Assembly: GCF_024305245.1 (NCBI RefSeq)
Contig: NZ_JAMWYX010000004.1
Coordinates: 1-64,000, forward strand
Reading direction: 5' to 3'
Origin: Erythrobacter sp.
GTDB taxonomy: Bacteria > Pseudomonadota > Alphaproteobacteria > Sphingomonadales > Sphingomonadaceae
DNA: 64,000 nucleotides
Positions 54,066 to 62,725 of the stretch are shown piece after piece. The first letter of the stretch is position 1. Every line of letters starts with the position of its first letter. The notes below the pieces were generated by a model. That model saw only the letters and a program-made list of their open reading frames with translations. It did no database searches and was not told where the DNA came from. The position numbers and the translations under genes were made by a program.

Positions 54066-55109
54066 ATGGCCACGCCGATTTACGAATTTGCGCAGACAAG
54101 CAGGGGCGATGCTTCGGATAGAAGCCGCACCCGTCGTCGCGGCGCGAGCGATGAGCCGCCTGTGGTCGGCGTGATCTACAATCCGCGCAGCCATCGCAAT
54201 CTCGGGGCCGATTTCGATTGCGGCCTTTCGCCCCATGTCCACATCGCACAGCCCGGAGCGCGCGCGCAGCTTCCCGCGGCGCTGGCCGAACTGGCGGAGC
54301 GCGGGATCGATCTGCTCGTCATCAACGGCGGCGATGGCACGGTGCGCGATGTCCTGACCTGCGGGCGGCCGATCTTTGGCGACGACTGGCCGGCCATCGC
54401 CGTGCTGCCGAAAGGCAAGACCAACGCGCTGACCGTCGATCTCGGCATCCCTGACGACTGGACGCTGCAGGACGCGATCAACGCGCTGGATGATGGCGGA
54501 CGCGTGCGGCGCCGACCGTTGGAGGTCATGCCGCTGGACGATAGTGGCCCCGGCAGCAGCCCTGCGGGCGTTTCCGGCTTCATTCTGGGGGCCGGTGCTT
54601 TCACCACCGCGACCCGGGCCGGGCAGGGCGCGCACAAGCTCGGCGCGTTCAACAGTCTCGCGGTGGCTGTCACCGGGCTGTGGGCGCTGACCCAGTCGCT
54701 GTTCGCCGGACGCGCCAACCATTGGCGGCGCGGGGCGCGGATGCGGATCGGGCTGGGTGCGGGCGACGTGCCGATGGCGCATAGCGGGCGAGGCGATCCC
54801 GATATGCGGCAAGTTCTGTTTGCCTCGACATTAGAACGCATGCCTGCGGGGATTCGCCCGTTCGGGGTGCTGCGCAGCGGGCTGAAGCTGGTCGCGCTCG
54901 ACCAGATCTCGCGCCGCACCACCGCGCTGATCCCGCTGGTGCTGCTTGGCCGCGGGCCGAAAAATCTGCGGGAGCGCGGCATCCACCAACTCGCCGCAAG
55001 CCATTTCACCCTGTCGATCGACGATCAGTTCATTCTCGATGGTGAAGCCTTCCCGGCGGGCGATTACCGGGTCGGTCTCGGCCCGGAGCTCGCCTTCGTC
55101 AGCCCATGA
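54066..55109 (+). CDS. diacylglycerol kinase family protein
   Basis: 347 aa. The catalytic domain of the DAG / sphingosine kinase superfamily is recognised by VVGVIYNPRSHRNLG near the N-terminus and DLLVINGGDGTVRDVL (the GGDGT ATP loop), followed by IAVLPKGKTNALTVDLGI. The C-terminal half carries the lipid-binding beta region with FILGAGAFTTATRAGQGAHK and ends SIDDQFILDGEAFPAGDYRV. The start chosen is the ATG at 54066; ATG at 54024 is also possible. It phosphorylates a lipid with ATP, diacylglycerol being most likely. Its stop overlaps the next gene (ATGA), so the two products may act together. Confidence 0.88.
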   Translation: MATPIYEFAQTSRGDASDRSRTRRRGASDEPPVVGVIYNPRSHRNLGADFDCGLSPHVHIAQPGARAQLPAALAELAERGIDLLVINGGDGTVRDVLTCGRPIFGDDWPAIAVLPKGKTNALTVDLGIPDDWTLQDAINALDDGGRVRRRPLEVMPLDDSGPGSSPAGVSGFILGAGAFTTATRAGQGAHKLGAFNSLAVAVTGLWALTQSLFAGRANHWRRGARMRIGLGAGDVPMAHSGRGDPDMRQVLFASTLERMPAGIRPFGVLRSGLKLVALDQISRRTTALIPLVLLGRGPKNLRERGIHQLAASHFTLSIDDQFILDGEAFPAGDYRVGLGPELAFVSP

Positions 55110-56020
55110 GCGGCGACGGCGGAGGGCTGACTGCCCCTCTCGGCGCGCGGATCGATGCCCAGCTTGCGGCTCCGGTCGATCCTGCAGTGGCCGAATTCGC
55201 CGCTTCGCTGGGTAGGGCTGCGGGCGCGCGGGCGGTGCTGTTCTACGGTTCCAATCTTCGCACCGGCTCGCTCGACGGCGTGCTCGATTTCTACATTCTG
55301 CTCCCCGGCATCCGCGAGGCCGCGATCTGGCCGAGGGTCAGCTATCACGAGGCCGCGCATGGCGGCACGATGCTGCGCGCCAAGGTCGCAAGCATGCGGC
55401 TTTCCACCTTTGCCCGCGCGTCTGCGGGCGATCTGACCGATACGACGATCTGGGCGCGGTTCGTGCAGCCGAGCGCGCTGGTGTGGACAGCCGACACCGA
55501 GGCGCGGGGCGCGGTGATCGCCGCTATCGGATCTGCGTGCATCACCGCAGCGCGGCTGGCAGCGGCGCTCGGCCCGGCGCGCGGCACGGCGGAGGATTAC
55601 TGGCGCGCATTGTTCCGCGCGACCTACCAGGCCGAATTCCGGGTCGAGAAAAGCGGGCGGGAGAATGACATCCTCTCCGTCAACGCCGCGCATTTCGCCG
55701 GATTGTTGCCGCTGGCGCTGGCGGCGGGCGGGATCGCGCCCGGACAGGAGGGCGAACAGCTCAGCCCGCAAATCCCTGCGACGCAGCGCCGCGCGATCCT
55801 GACGTGGTGGAACCGCCGCCGCCGGATGGGCAAGCCGCTCAATCTGCTGCGGCTGGTCAAGGCCAGCACCACCTTCGAAGGCGCGGCGCGCTATGCAGCG
55901 TGGAAGATCGAACGGCACACCGGAATGCCGGTCGCCGTCACCCCGTTCCGCGAGCGTTTCCCGCTGCTGGCGGCGCCGCAGGTGATGTGGGCGCTATGGC
56001 GTCACCGGCGCGGCGCGTAA
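55106..56020 (+). CDS. unknown protein coupled to the lipid kinase gene, possible nucleotidyltransferase
   Basis: 304 aa, no signal peptide or clear membrane helix. I do not recognise the family with confidence. One segment, RAVLFYGSNLRTGSLDGVLD followed by FYILLPG, has the GS-x9-D-x3-D arrangement seen in polymerase-beta-type nucleotidyltransferases and the Tam41 CDP-diacylglycerol synthases. The start overlaps the DAG-kinase-like stop (ATGA), so the product may use the phosphatidate made by that kinase. That link is inference from context and one motif only. The rest is Ala/Arg-rich, with FRATYQAEFRVEKSGREND in the middle. Confidence 0.6.
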   Translation: MSGDGGGLTAPLGARIDAQLAAPVDPAVAEFAASLGRAAGARAVLFYGSNLRTGSLDGVLDFYILLPGIREAAIWPRVSYHEAAHGGTMLRAKVASMRLSTFARASAGDLTDTTIWARFVQPSALVWTADTEARGAVIAAIGSACITAARLAAALGPARGTAEDYWRALFRATYQAEFRVEKSGRENDILSVNAAHFAGLLPLALAAGGIAPGQEGEQLSPQIPATQRRAILTWWNRRRRMGKPLNLLRLVKASTTFEGAARYAAWKIERHTGMPVAVTPFRERFPLLAAPQVMWALWRHRRGA

Positions 56021-56027
56021 CGACCGA

Positions 56028-56555
56028 TCAGCTCTGATACTTCACCTGAATCGCGATCCGGGTCACCCCGTCGCCCGCGCGGAAGCGTGTCTGGTCCAGC
56101 CCCGGCGGACGGGGAATGCCGAGGAAGGTCTTGATTGCCGGGTTGTTGGACATGCCAGCGCCGTCGGTGGAGAAGTCCTTGCTCCGGTTGCCATTGGCGT
56201 CATGCTGGACAACGATGGCATAATCGCCCGCCGAAGGCAGCGGTACGCATACCGTCGTACTGCCCTTTCGCGGCGTGGTGTCGATCCGGTGGAGATAGCG
56301 GCGGCTTTTCAGCCAATCGCCTTCACGCGCACGGTAGGTGCGCACGAACAGGTTGCCGCTCGACGATTTTAACCCGCTGATGTCGAGCCGCACCGCCGGG
56401 CCCTTGCCCGGCGCGCAGCGGCTCATGTCATTGTCGATCTTCACGCCCAGCGTCTGCGCCGCTGCAGGGCTTGGCGCGGCGAGGTCGAGCGCGCCCAGCC
56501 CCGCAGCGGCAAGCACCGCGGCAAGCGAAAGGCGGGCAGGTGCGTCGAAGGTCAT
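56028..56555 (-). CDS. DUF2141 family secreted protein
   Basis: 175 aa from the ATG at 56555. A signal peptide (LSLAAVLAAAGLGALDLAAP, cleaved near AAAQ) precedes a single beta-sandwich domain of the DUF2141 type: VRLDISGLKSSSGNLFVRTY, VCVPLPSAGDYAIVVQHDAN, GNRSKDFSTDGAGMSNN. Members are secreted or outer-membrane associated and of unknown function. It converges on the unknown gene at 55106. Confidence 0.82.
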   Translation of the reverse strand: MTFDAPARLSLAAVLAAAGLGALDLAAPSPAAAQTLGVKIDNDMSRCAPGKGPAVRLDISGLKSSSGNLFVRTYRAREGDWLKSRRYLHRIDTTPRKGSTTVCVPLPSAGDYAIVVQHDANGNRSKDFSTDGAGMSNNPAIKTFLGIPRPPGLDQTRFRAGDGVTRIAIQVKYQS

Positions 56556-56807
56556 CGGCGAAAATCCTGTGGGTTGAAAGGAGAAGGGGGTGCCGGATCG
56601 GTCCGGTTGCAACGCATGGCGCGCCGCAGTTGAAGGGCCGCAATGGCAGGCTGCGGCTGAATTTGCGCTTAATCATGTAAATAAGCCGCAGTTTAGGCCG
56701 ATTTCGGTCCCGCTACAGTGGAAAACGTTGCGCTGCACGCTTGTCGCCCGATTCGAGCCTCCCGTATTGCCGATTATGCAGCTTCATAAGGGGCCTTGCG
56801 CCACATC

Positions 56808-57470
56808 ATGCCCGCGCCGCTGATTTCGCCTTCGATCCTCTCTGCCGATTTCGCTCGGCTGGGGGAGGAAGTGCGCGCCATCGATGCGGCGGGCGCGGAC
56901 TGGATCCATATCGACGTGATGGACGGGCATTTCGTGCCCAACATCACCATCGGCCCGGACGTGATCAAGGCGCTGCGCCCGCACAGTGACAAGCCGTTCG
57001 ATGTCCACCTGATGATCTCGCCGGTCGACTCCTACCTTGAAGCCTTTGCTGCGGCGGGCGCGGACATCATTACCGTCCACCCCGAAGCCGGGCCGCATAT
57101 CCACCGCACGCTGCAGGCGATCCGCGGGCTGGGAAAGAAAGCGGGCGCGGTGATCAATCCGGGCACGCCGATCGAGGTGCTCGACAACCTGATGGACATG
57201 GTCGACCTGATCCTGGTGATGAGCGTCAATCCCGGCTTCGGCGGGCAAAGCTTCATTGCCTCGCAGCTTGATAAGGTCGCCCGCATCCGCGCCATGATCG
57301 ACCGCACCGGCCGCGACATTCATCTTGAGGTCGATGGCGGGGTGAATGCCGAAACGGCCCGCCTGTGTGTCGAGGCGGGGGCCGATGTGCTGGTGGCGGG
57401 ATCGGCCACCTTCAAGGGCGGGCCTGAACGATACGCCGCCAATATCGCCGCTCTGAAGGGGCAAGGCTGA
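56808..57470 (+). CDS. rpe: ribulose-phosphate 3-epimerase
   Basis: 220 aa TIM barrel that interconverts ribulose 5-phosphate and xylulose 5-phosphate. All family motifs are present: [65 protein letters not shown], and [12 protein letters not shown]; the metal His and Asp residues lie in these. The ATG at 56808 is used; AAGGGG is somewhat far upstream (14 bases). Its TGA overlaps the ATG of the heparinase-like gene by one base. Confidence 0.96.
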   Translation: MPAPLISPSILSADFARLGEEVRAIDAAGADWIHIDVMDGHFVPNITIGPDVIKALRPHSDKPFDVHLMISPVDSYLEAFAAAGADIITVHPEAGPHIHRTLQAIRGLGKKAGAVINPGTPIEVLDNLMDMVDLILVMSVNPGFGGQSFIASQLDKVARIRAMIDRTGRDIHLEVDGGVNAETARLCVEAGADVLVAGSATFKGGPERYAANIAALKGQG

Positions 57471-59359
57471 TGGCGACGCTGCTGCGCACCCCGGCTGGCC
57501 GAAGGGCCGATGCGCTGGTGGAGCGGGTAAGCGACGGGCCGGTATTGGCGCTGGCCGACGGGGCCGAGCCGAATGTCGCTGCCAGCGACGCGCCGCTGCC
57601 TCCCAAGCCCGAGGAGCCGAGCCGTGCGCTGGCGCTGAGCGATATCATCGCCGCGCCTGCCGGGCCGGGAGAAGCGCTGATCCGGCTGGCCTATCGTATG
57701 GGGGTGCCGGGCCACGCGCTCGCCGCGCCGTTCCGCAGGCCGCAGGCGCTGCGCATGTTGGCGACGGTCGACAGCCCCAATCGCGGTGACCGGGCTGCAG
57801 GCACCGCGCTGCGCGCCGGGCATTTCCTTGTTCACGGCGCGCGCCTGCCGATTGCCAGCCTCGATTTCGCCGGTTCGGCGCGGCCCGCGCCCGGCGTGGA
57901 GCGCGTGCTGCATTCTTTCTCGTGGCTCGCCGATCTTGCGGCCAGCGCGCCGCGTGCGGATTGCATTCCGGTGGCCGAGCGGATCACGACGATGTGGCTG
58001 CATGCCCACCGCGAACCGAACAAAACCCCCGCCTGGGATGTGGAGCACGCCGGGCTGCGGCTGGTCGCATGGCTGGTGCACGCGCCGCTGGTGCTGACCG
58101 GTCAGGGCGCGGAGCAGGGCAAGGGGCTGAAATCGCGGCTGCTGGCTGCCATCGCAGAAACCGCGAACTGGCTCGATCGCAAGGTGGTGCGCGAAGGGGC
58201 AGGGCTTGGGCAGGTCGCAGGCTGGGCCGGCATAGTCGCCGCCGGGCTGCTGCTGCCGAACGGCAAGCCGCGCCGCCTGTTTGGCGAAGCCGGGCTGGTG
58301 CGCGCATTGGGCGACATGGTGGGCGAGGATGGCGGCGTGCTGTCACGCTGTCCGGCCGCCCAGCTTGAGGCGATCCGGCTGCTGACCGATCTGATCGCCT
58401 GTTACGACGCTGTCGAAATCACCCCGCCGCCTGCGCTGGGCGTCATGCGCGAATTGCTGGTGCCGCCGCTGCTGTCGCTGCGTCACGGCGACGGGGCGCT
58501 GGGCAATTGGCAGGGTCAGGGCGCGCTTCCCGCCGAGCGGGTGGCGGCGGTGATCGAGGCTTCGGGCGTGCGCACCCGTCCCTTGGGCGCGGTGCAGGGC
58601 TGGGGTTACCAGCGGATGCGCGCAGGCGATACGCTGGTGCAGTTCGATGCCGCCCCGCCGCCGCGTGCCCGGCACGTCCGGATCGGCTGCGCTTCGACAT
58701 TGGCGTTCGAACTTTCGGATGGCCCCGCGCGGGTGATCGTCAATTGCGGCGGCGCAGGCCTGACCGGCGGGCAGCTTCCGGCGCGTGTCGGGCAGGGCCT
58801 GCGTGCCACGGCGGCATTTTCGACGCTGGTGCTCGACAATGCCAATTCCACCGCCGTCATGCTCCACGGCCAGCTCGGCAAAGGGGTCGAGACGGTCGAG
58901 ATCGAGCGCCGGACGGTGCCCGCGCGCGGGCGTGACGCGACCCGGATCGAGGCGGCGCATGATGGCTATGCCCAACGCTTCGGCCTGACGCATCAGCGCA
59001 TCCTGACCCTGAGCGGCGACGGCACCGAACTGGCGGGCGAGGACATACTTGTGCCGGTTTCGAAGAAGGGCAAACGCGGCAAGATCGGCTTTGCCATCCG
59101 TTTTCATCTGGGGCGCGGGGTGGAAGTGCAGCTATCGGGCGACAAGCGCGGGGCCAGCCTGCTGCTGCCCGACGGCCGCCTCTGGCAATTCCGTCTGCGC
59201 GGCGATAGGGCGAGCGCCGACGAGATCACTCTGTCTGCCGAGGACAGCCTGTGGGTCGACGGTGAAGGCCGTCCGCACGCCACCGAGCAACTGGTGATCG
59301 AAGGACTGGCATTGCGCGCCGGGGGGCAATTCTCCTGGTTGCTGAGAAAGACAGGATAG
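57470..59359 (+). CDS. heparinase II/III family protein
   Basis: 629 aa. It has an N-terminal alpha-toroid region (HSFSWLADLAASAPRADCIP; NKTPAWDVEHAGLRLVAWLV; ETANWLDRKVVREGAGLGQV) and a C-terminal beta-sandwich heparinase_II_III domain (STLVLDNANSTAVMLHGQLG; HDGYAQRFGLTHQRILTLSG). Characterised members are polysaccharide lyases. No signal peptide is seen, so it may act in the cytoplasm. The rpe - heparinase-like - purH order is common in sphingomonads. The substrate is unknown. The gene is coupled to rpe (TGATG) and lies 12 bases before purH. Confidence 0.87.
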   Translation: MATLLRTPAGRRADALVERVSDGPVLALADGAEPNVAASDAPLPPKPEEPSRALALSDIIAAPAGPGEALIRLAYRMGVPGHALAAPFRRPQALRMLATVDSPNRGDRAAGTALRAGHFLVHGARLPIASLDFAGSARPAPGVERVLHSFSWLADLAASAPRADCIPVAERITTMWLHAHREPNKTPAWDVEHAGLRLVAWLVHAPLVLTGQGAEQGKGLKSRLLAAIAETANWLDRKVVREGAGLGQVAGWAGIVAAGLLLPNGKPRRLFGEAGLVRALGDMVGEDGGVLSRCPAAQLEAIRLLTDLIACYDAVEITPPPALGVMRELLVPPLLSLRHGDGALGNWQGQGALPAERVAAVIEASGVRTRPLGAVQGWGYQRMRAGDTLVQFDAAPPPRARHVRIGCASTLAFELSDGPARVIVNCGGAGLTGGQLPARVGQGLRATAAFSTLVLDNANSTAVMLHGQLGKGVETVEIERRTVPARGRDATRIEAAHDGYAQRFGLTHQRILTLSGDGTELAGEDILVPVSKKGKRGKIGFAIRFHLGRGVEVQLSGDKRGASLLLPDGRLWQFRLRGDRASADEITLSAEDSLWVDGEGRPHATEQLVIEGLALRAGGQFSWLLRKTG

Positions 59360-59371
59360 AGGTTTCCCGCA

Positions 59372-60973
59372 ATGAGCGACAAGGCAATCACCCGGGCGCT
59401 GCTGTCAGTGTCCGACAAGACCGGTTTGGCTGATCTGGGCGCAGCGCTCGCCGCGCGCGGTGTCGAACTGGTCAGCACCGGGGGCACCGCCAAGGCATTG
59501 CGCGAAGCGGGGCTGGAGGTGCGCGATGTGTCCGACCTCACCGGCTTTCCCGAGATGATGGACGGGCGGGTCAAGACGCTGCATCCCAAGGTGCATGGCG
59601 GGCTGCTGGCACTGCGCGACAATCCCGAACATGTGGCGGCAATGGAAGCGCATGATATCGGCGCAATCGATCTGGTGGTGGTCAATCTCTACCCGTTCGA
59701 AGCGACGGTGGCGAAGGGGGCCGACCGCGCGGAGGTGATCGAAAATATCGACATCGGCGGGCCTTCAATGGTGCGTTCGGCAGCCAAGAACCACGGCTTT
59801 GTGACGATCCTGACCGATCCGGCGGATTATCCGGCGCTGCTGCAGGAACTGGAGGCGCATGACGGCGCGACCTCGCAGGCGTTCCGCACGCGGATGGCAG
59901 GCAAGGCCTATGCCCGCACCGCCGCCTATGACGCGGCGATTGCCAGCTGGTTCGCGTTCTCGCCGACCGCGAGCGATGAACCGACACAATTCCCTGAAAC
60001 CCTGCCGATGGCGTTCAAGCGCGCCGACACGCTGCGTTACGGCGAAAACCCGCACCAGTCGGCGGCGATCTATGTCCCGCAAGTGATCGGCGCGCGGGGT
60101 GTGCCGCAGGCTGCGCAGCTGCAGGGCAAGGAACTGAGCTACAATAATCTCAACGATGCCGATGCCGCGCTGGAACTGGCGGCGGAGTTTGCGGGGCAGG
60201 AACCTGCGGTGGTGATCGTCAAGCACGCCAATCCCTGCGGTGTGGCACAAGGCGGATCGCTGCTCGAAGCATGGGAAGCGGCGCTGGCATGCGATAGCGT
60301 CTCGGCGTTCGGCGGGATCGTCGCGGTCAATTGCGAGCTCGACGGCGCAACGGCCGAGGCGATTGCAGGGATCTTCACCGAGGTTGTGATCGCTCCCTCG
60401 ATCAGTGCCGAGGCACGCGAAATCTTCGGCAGGAAGAAAAACCTGCGCCTGCTCGAATCCGGCGCGCTGCCCGATCCGCGCCGTGCAGGTCTGGCGATGA
60501 AGACGATCGCTGGCGGCCTGCTGCTCCAGTCGCGCGATGCAGGCGCCGTCACGCGTGACGATCTCAAGGTCGTCACCAAACGCGCGCCCACGGATCAGGA
60601 ATTGAAGGACTGTCTGTTCGCCTGGACCGTGGCGCGCCACGTCAAGTCGAACGCTATCGTCTATGCCAAGGACGGCGCAACCGCCGGTATCGGCGCAGGC
60701 CAGATGAACCGGCGCGATTCGGCGCGCATCGCCGCGATCAAGGCGAAAGAAGCCGCCGAAACCCACGGCTGGGACGCCCCGCGCACGCATGGCAGCGCGG
60801 TTGCCTCGGACGCGTTCTTCCCCTTTGCCGACGGGTTGATCTCCGCCGCCGAAGCGGGCGCGACCGCCGTGATCCAGCCGGGCGGTTCGATCCGCGACGA
60901 TGAAGTGATCGCCGCCGCCGACGCTGCGGGCTTGGCGATGGTGTTCACCGGGATGCGGCATTTCAGGCACTGA
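59372..60973 (+). CDS. purH: bifunctional AICAR transformylase / IMP cyclohydrolase
   Basis: 533 aa, catalysing the last two steps of IMP synthesis. The IMP cyclohydrolase domain (MGS-like) is N-terminal: [54 protein letters not shown]. The transformylase domain follows: [45 protein letters not shown], and ending in [11 protein letters not shown] with GMRHFRH. GAGG about 9 bases before the ATG supports the start. It is the last gene of the rpe group and is followed by a hairpin. Confidence 0.97.
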   Translation: MSDKAITRALLSVSDKTGLADLGAALAARGVELVSTGGTAKALREAGLEVRDVSDLTGFPEMMDGRVKTLHPKVHGGLLALRDNPEHVAAMEAHDIGAIDLVVVNLYPFEATVAKGADRAEVIENIDIGGPSMVRSAAKNHGFVTILTDPADYPALLQELEAHDGATSQAFRTRMAGKAYARTAAYDAAIASWFAFSPTASDEPTQFPETLPMAFKRADTLRYGENPHQSAAIYVPQVIGARGVPQAAQLQGKELSYNNLNDADAALELAAEFAGQEPAVVIVKHANPCGVAQGGSLLEAWEAALACDSVSAFGGIVAVNCELDGATAEAIAGIFTEVVIAPSISAEAREIFGRKKNLRLLESGALPDPRRAGLAMKTIAGGLLLQSRDAGAVTRDDLKVVTKRAPTDQELKDCLFAWTVARHVKSNAIVYAKDGATAGIGAGQMNRRDSARIAAIKAKEAAETHGWDAPRTHGSAVASDAFFPFADGLISAAEAGATAVIQPGGSIRDDEVIAAADAAGLAMVFTGMRHFRH

Positions 60974-60982
60974 CTTGGGTTT

Positions 60983-61004
60983 CGAAGGCGCCTCCGCGCC
61001 TTCG
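60983..61004 (+). terminator. hairpin after purH
   Basis: CGAAGGCGC (60983-60991) pairs with GCGCCTTCG (60996-61004) around a CTCC loop, 10 bases after the purH stop. No T-run follows, so termination is likely but not certain. The rest of the 272-base gap to 61246 holds further GC-rich inverted repeats but no gene. Confidence 0.5.
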
Positions 61005-61245
61005 TCCTCGGTGCTGTTTCGCGCTGCGCGCGAGCACCTGCGGGCGGCCGGTCGGCCTTGCGGCACTTTGCGCCGTTCGGGGTTTTGACCGTGCCTGACC
61101 GCTCTGGCGCAACTTTTTGCTCTTCGCCTCGTAACTAAATCGTCTCCTTGCCCTAATGGTGGCTGACTGCCGCGTTCAGGCCGGTGCAAGTCGGCGTCCT
61201 CCACAAGAGGCAGGACGAACGGAAACACGAATCGCGAGCAAGCCC

Positions 61246-61434
61246 ATGCGCCTTTTCTCTCCCGAACTTCTCCGCAATTTCTCGATCGGATTCGCGATCG
61301 GAGCACTGCTGATTGCCGGAGCCAATGCCGAAAATTGGGGCGGCGAGCTGTCCTCGCCTGCACAGGCCGCGACGATGCCCGAGACGCTGGAGCCGACCGC
61401 CGAATTTGTCATTGCACCGGAACAGCCACTTTGA
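61246..61434 (+). CDS. small membrane-anchored or secreted protein upstream of msrA
   Basis: 62 aa from the ATG at 61246. One hydrophobic segment (FSIGFAIGALLIAGANA) is followed by a short polar tail (ENWGGELSSPAQAATMPETL). It could be a signal peptide with cleavage after ANA or AQA, or a single anchor. I do not recognise it. Its TGA overlaps the msrA ATG by one base, so the two are translationally coupled. The frame opens at 61156, but the later Met is more natural. Confidence 0.6.
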   Translation: MRLFSPELLRNFSIGFAIGALLIAGANAENWGGELSSPAQAATMPETLEPTAEFVIAPEQPL

Positions 61435-62120
61435 TGAACAAGATTTCCGCCCTGTTGCTGGCCGGATCGCTCGGCCTGTCGGCCTGCGCCGGGCCCGCTG
61501 TTGCCGCAGAGGAGCTCGTTAACGCCCCCGCTTCGGCTCGCATTGCCAAGGAAGGTTCCGGGGGCTTGAAAACCGCGATCTTCGCGGGCGGCTGCTTCTG
61601 GGGCGTGGAAGGCGTGTTCAGCCATGTGAACGGCGTGAAATCGGCGGTTTCGGGCTTCCACGGCGGCAATGCGGCCAGCGCCAAGTACGATATCATCGTC
61701 AGCGGCCTTACCGATCATGCCGAATCGGTGAAGGTCACCTATGATCCGGCAGTGGTGCGCTATGACGAATTGCTGCGCATATACTTTTCCGTGGTGGCCG
61801 ACCCGACTCTGAAGAACCGGCAGGGGCCGGACGTCGGCGCGCATTATCGCGGCGCGTTGGTGCCGACCAGCAAGGAACAGGCGGCGGTGGCCCGCGCCTA
61901 TATCGCCCAGCTCGGCAAGTCCGGCCTGTGGTCGAAGCCGATTGTAACGGCGATCGAACCCTACAAGGCGTTCTACCCGGCAGAGACCTATCATCAGGAT
62001 TTCATGGCGAAAAACCCGCGCCACGGGTACATCATGCGCTGGGACAAGCCCAAGGTCGACGCGCTCAAGGCGCTGTTTCCCACCCATTACCGCGCCACCT
62101 TCCTGCGCGACGCAAGCTGA
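61434..62120 (+). CDS. msrA: peptide-methionine (S)-S-oxide reductase, lipoprotein
   Basis: 228 aa. It reduces methionine-S-sulfoxide in proteins. The catalytic motif is GGCFWG with Cys54; GFHGGNAASAKYDIIVSGLT, HAESVKVTYDP, LRIYFSVVADPTLKNRQGPD and YHQDFMAKNP are standard. The N-terminus (NKISALLLAGSLGLSACAG) is a signal peptide with a lipobox LSAC, so Cys18 should be lipidated and the enzyme anchored in the periplasm or outer membrane. Apart from Cys18 and Cys54 there is no cysteine, so no resolving Cys is available and the sulfenic acid must be reduced by another thiol protein. Confidence 0.94.
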   Translation: MNKISALLLAGSLGLSACAGPAVAAEELVNAPASARIAKEGSGGLKTAIFAGGCFWGVEGVFSHVNGVKSAVSGFHGGNAASAKYDIIVSGLTDHAESVKVTYDPAVVRYDELLRIYFSVVADPTLKNRQGPDVGAHYRGALVPTSKEQAAVARAYIAQLGKSGLWSKPIVTAIEPYKAFYPAETYHQDFMAKNPRHGYIMRWDKPKVDALKALFPTHYRATFLRDAS

Positions 62121-62170
62121 ACGTGCGAACCGCTTGGCGAAATGGTGAACCAGCGCCTATATTCGTGCCC

Positions 62171-62653
62171 ATGGGCCAGCCAGCAAACGATCTTCCGCAC
62201 AGCCACACGCACCACGAACACGCCGGTGAAAGCCTGGTCGTCGCGGCCGCCCGCGCGCTGACGACTGCGGGCGAGCAGTGGACGGCAATGCGCGAATCAG
62301 TGTTTGCCGAACTGGCGCAGCACGAACGCCCGGTGTCGGCCTACGACATTGCCGACAATCTCTCGGCGGCGCGGGGCAAGCGGGTCGCGCCCAATTCGGT
62401 CTACCGCATTCTCGATGTGTTCGTGGCGAACAACCTCGCGATGCGGGTCGAAAGTGCGAATGCCTACCTCGCCAACACGCACCCCGGCTGCGCGCATGAC
62501 TGCATTTTTCTGGTGTGCGACGAATGCGGCGAGGCCGCCCATGTCGATGACGAGGACGTGAGTCGATCAGTGCGGGCGATTGCCGCTGCACGCCAGTTCA
62601 AGGCGGAGCGTCCGGTGTTGGAGATTCGCGGGTTGTGCAGGAGCTGCACGTGA
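62171..62653 (+). CDS. Fur family regulator, Zur-like
   Basis: 160 aa from the ATG at 62171. A His-rich leader (LPHSHTHHEHAGE) precedes the winged HTH (TAMRESVFAELAQHERPVSA, YDIADNLSAARGKRVAPNSV, YRILDVFVANNLA). The dimer domain has HPGCAHDCIFLVCDECGEA and ends LCRSCT: two CxxC pairs for structural zinc, as in Zur. The absence of the usual Fur HHDH box and the layout favour Zur (zinc uptake control) over Fur. It stands 50 bases after msrA, possibly with its own promoter. Confidence 0.87.
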   Translation: MGQPANDLPHSHTHHEHAGESLVVAAARALTTAGEQWTAMRESVFAELAQHERPVSAYDIADNLSAARGKRVAPNSVYRILDVFVANNLAMRVESANAYLANTHPGCAHDCIFLVCDECGEAAHVDDEDVSRSVRAIAAARQFKAERPVLEIRGLCRSCT

Positions 62654-62725
62654 AGCGCCGCGAAGTTTGAGCGTGATCAACCCTGCATCGACAGGTTGGT
62701 TCCCAATGTGTAAAGCTAAGCCCTA

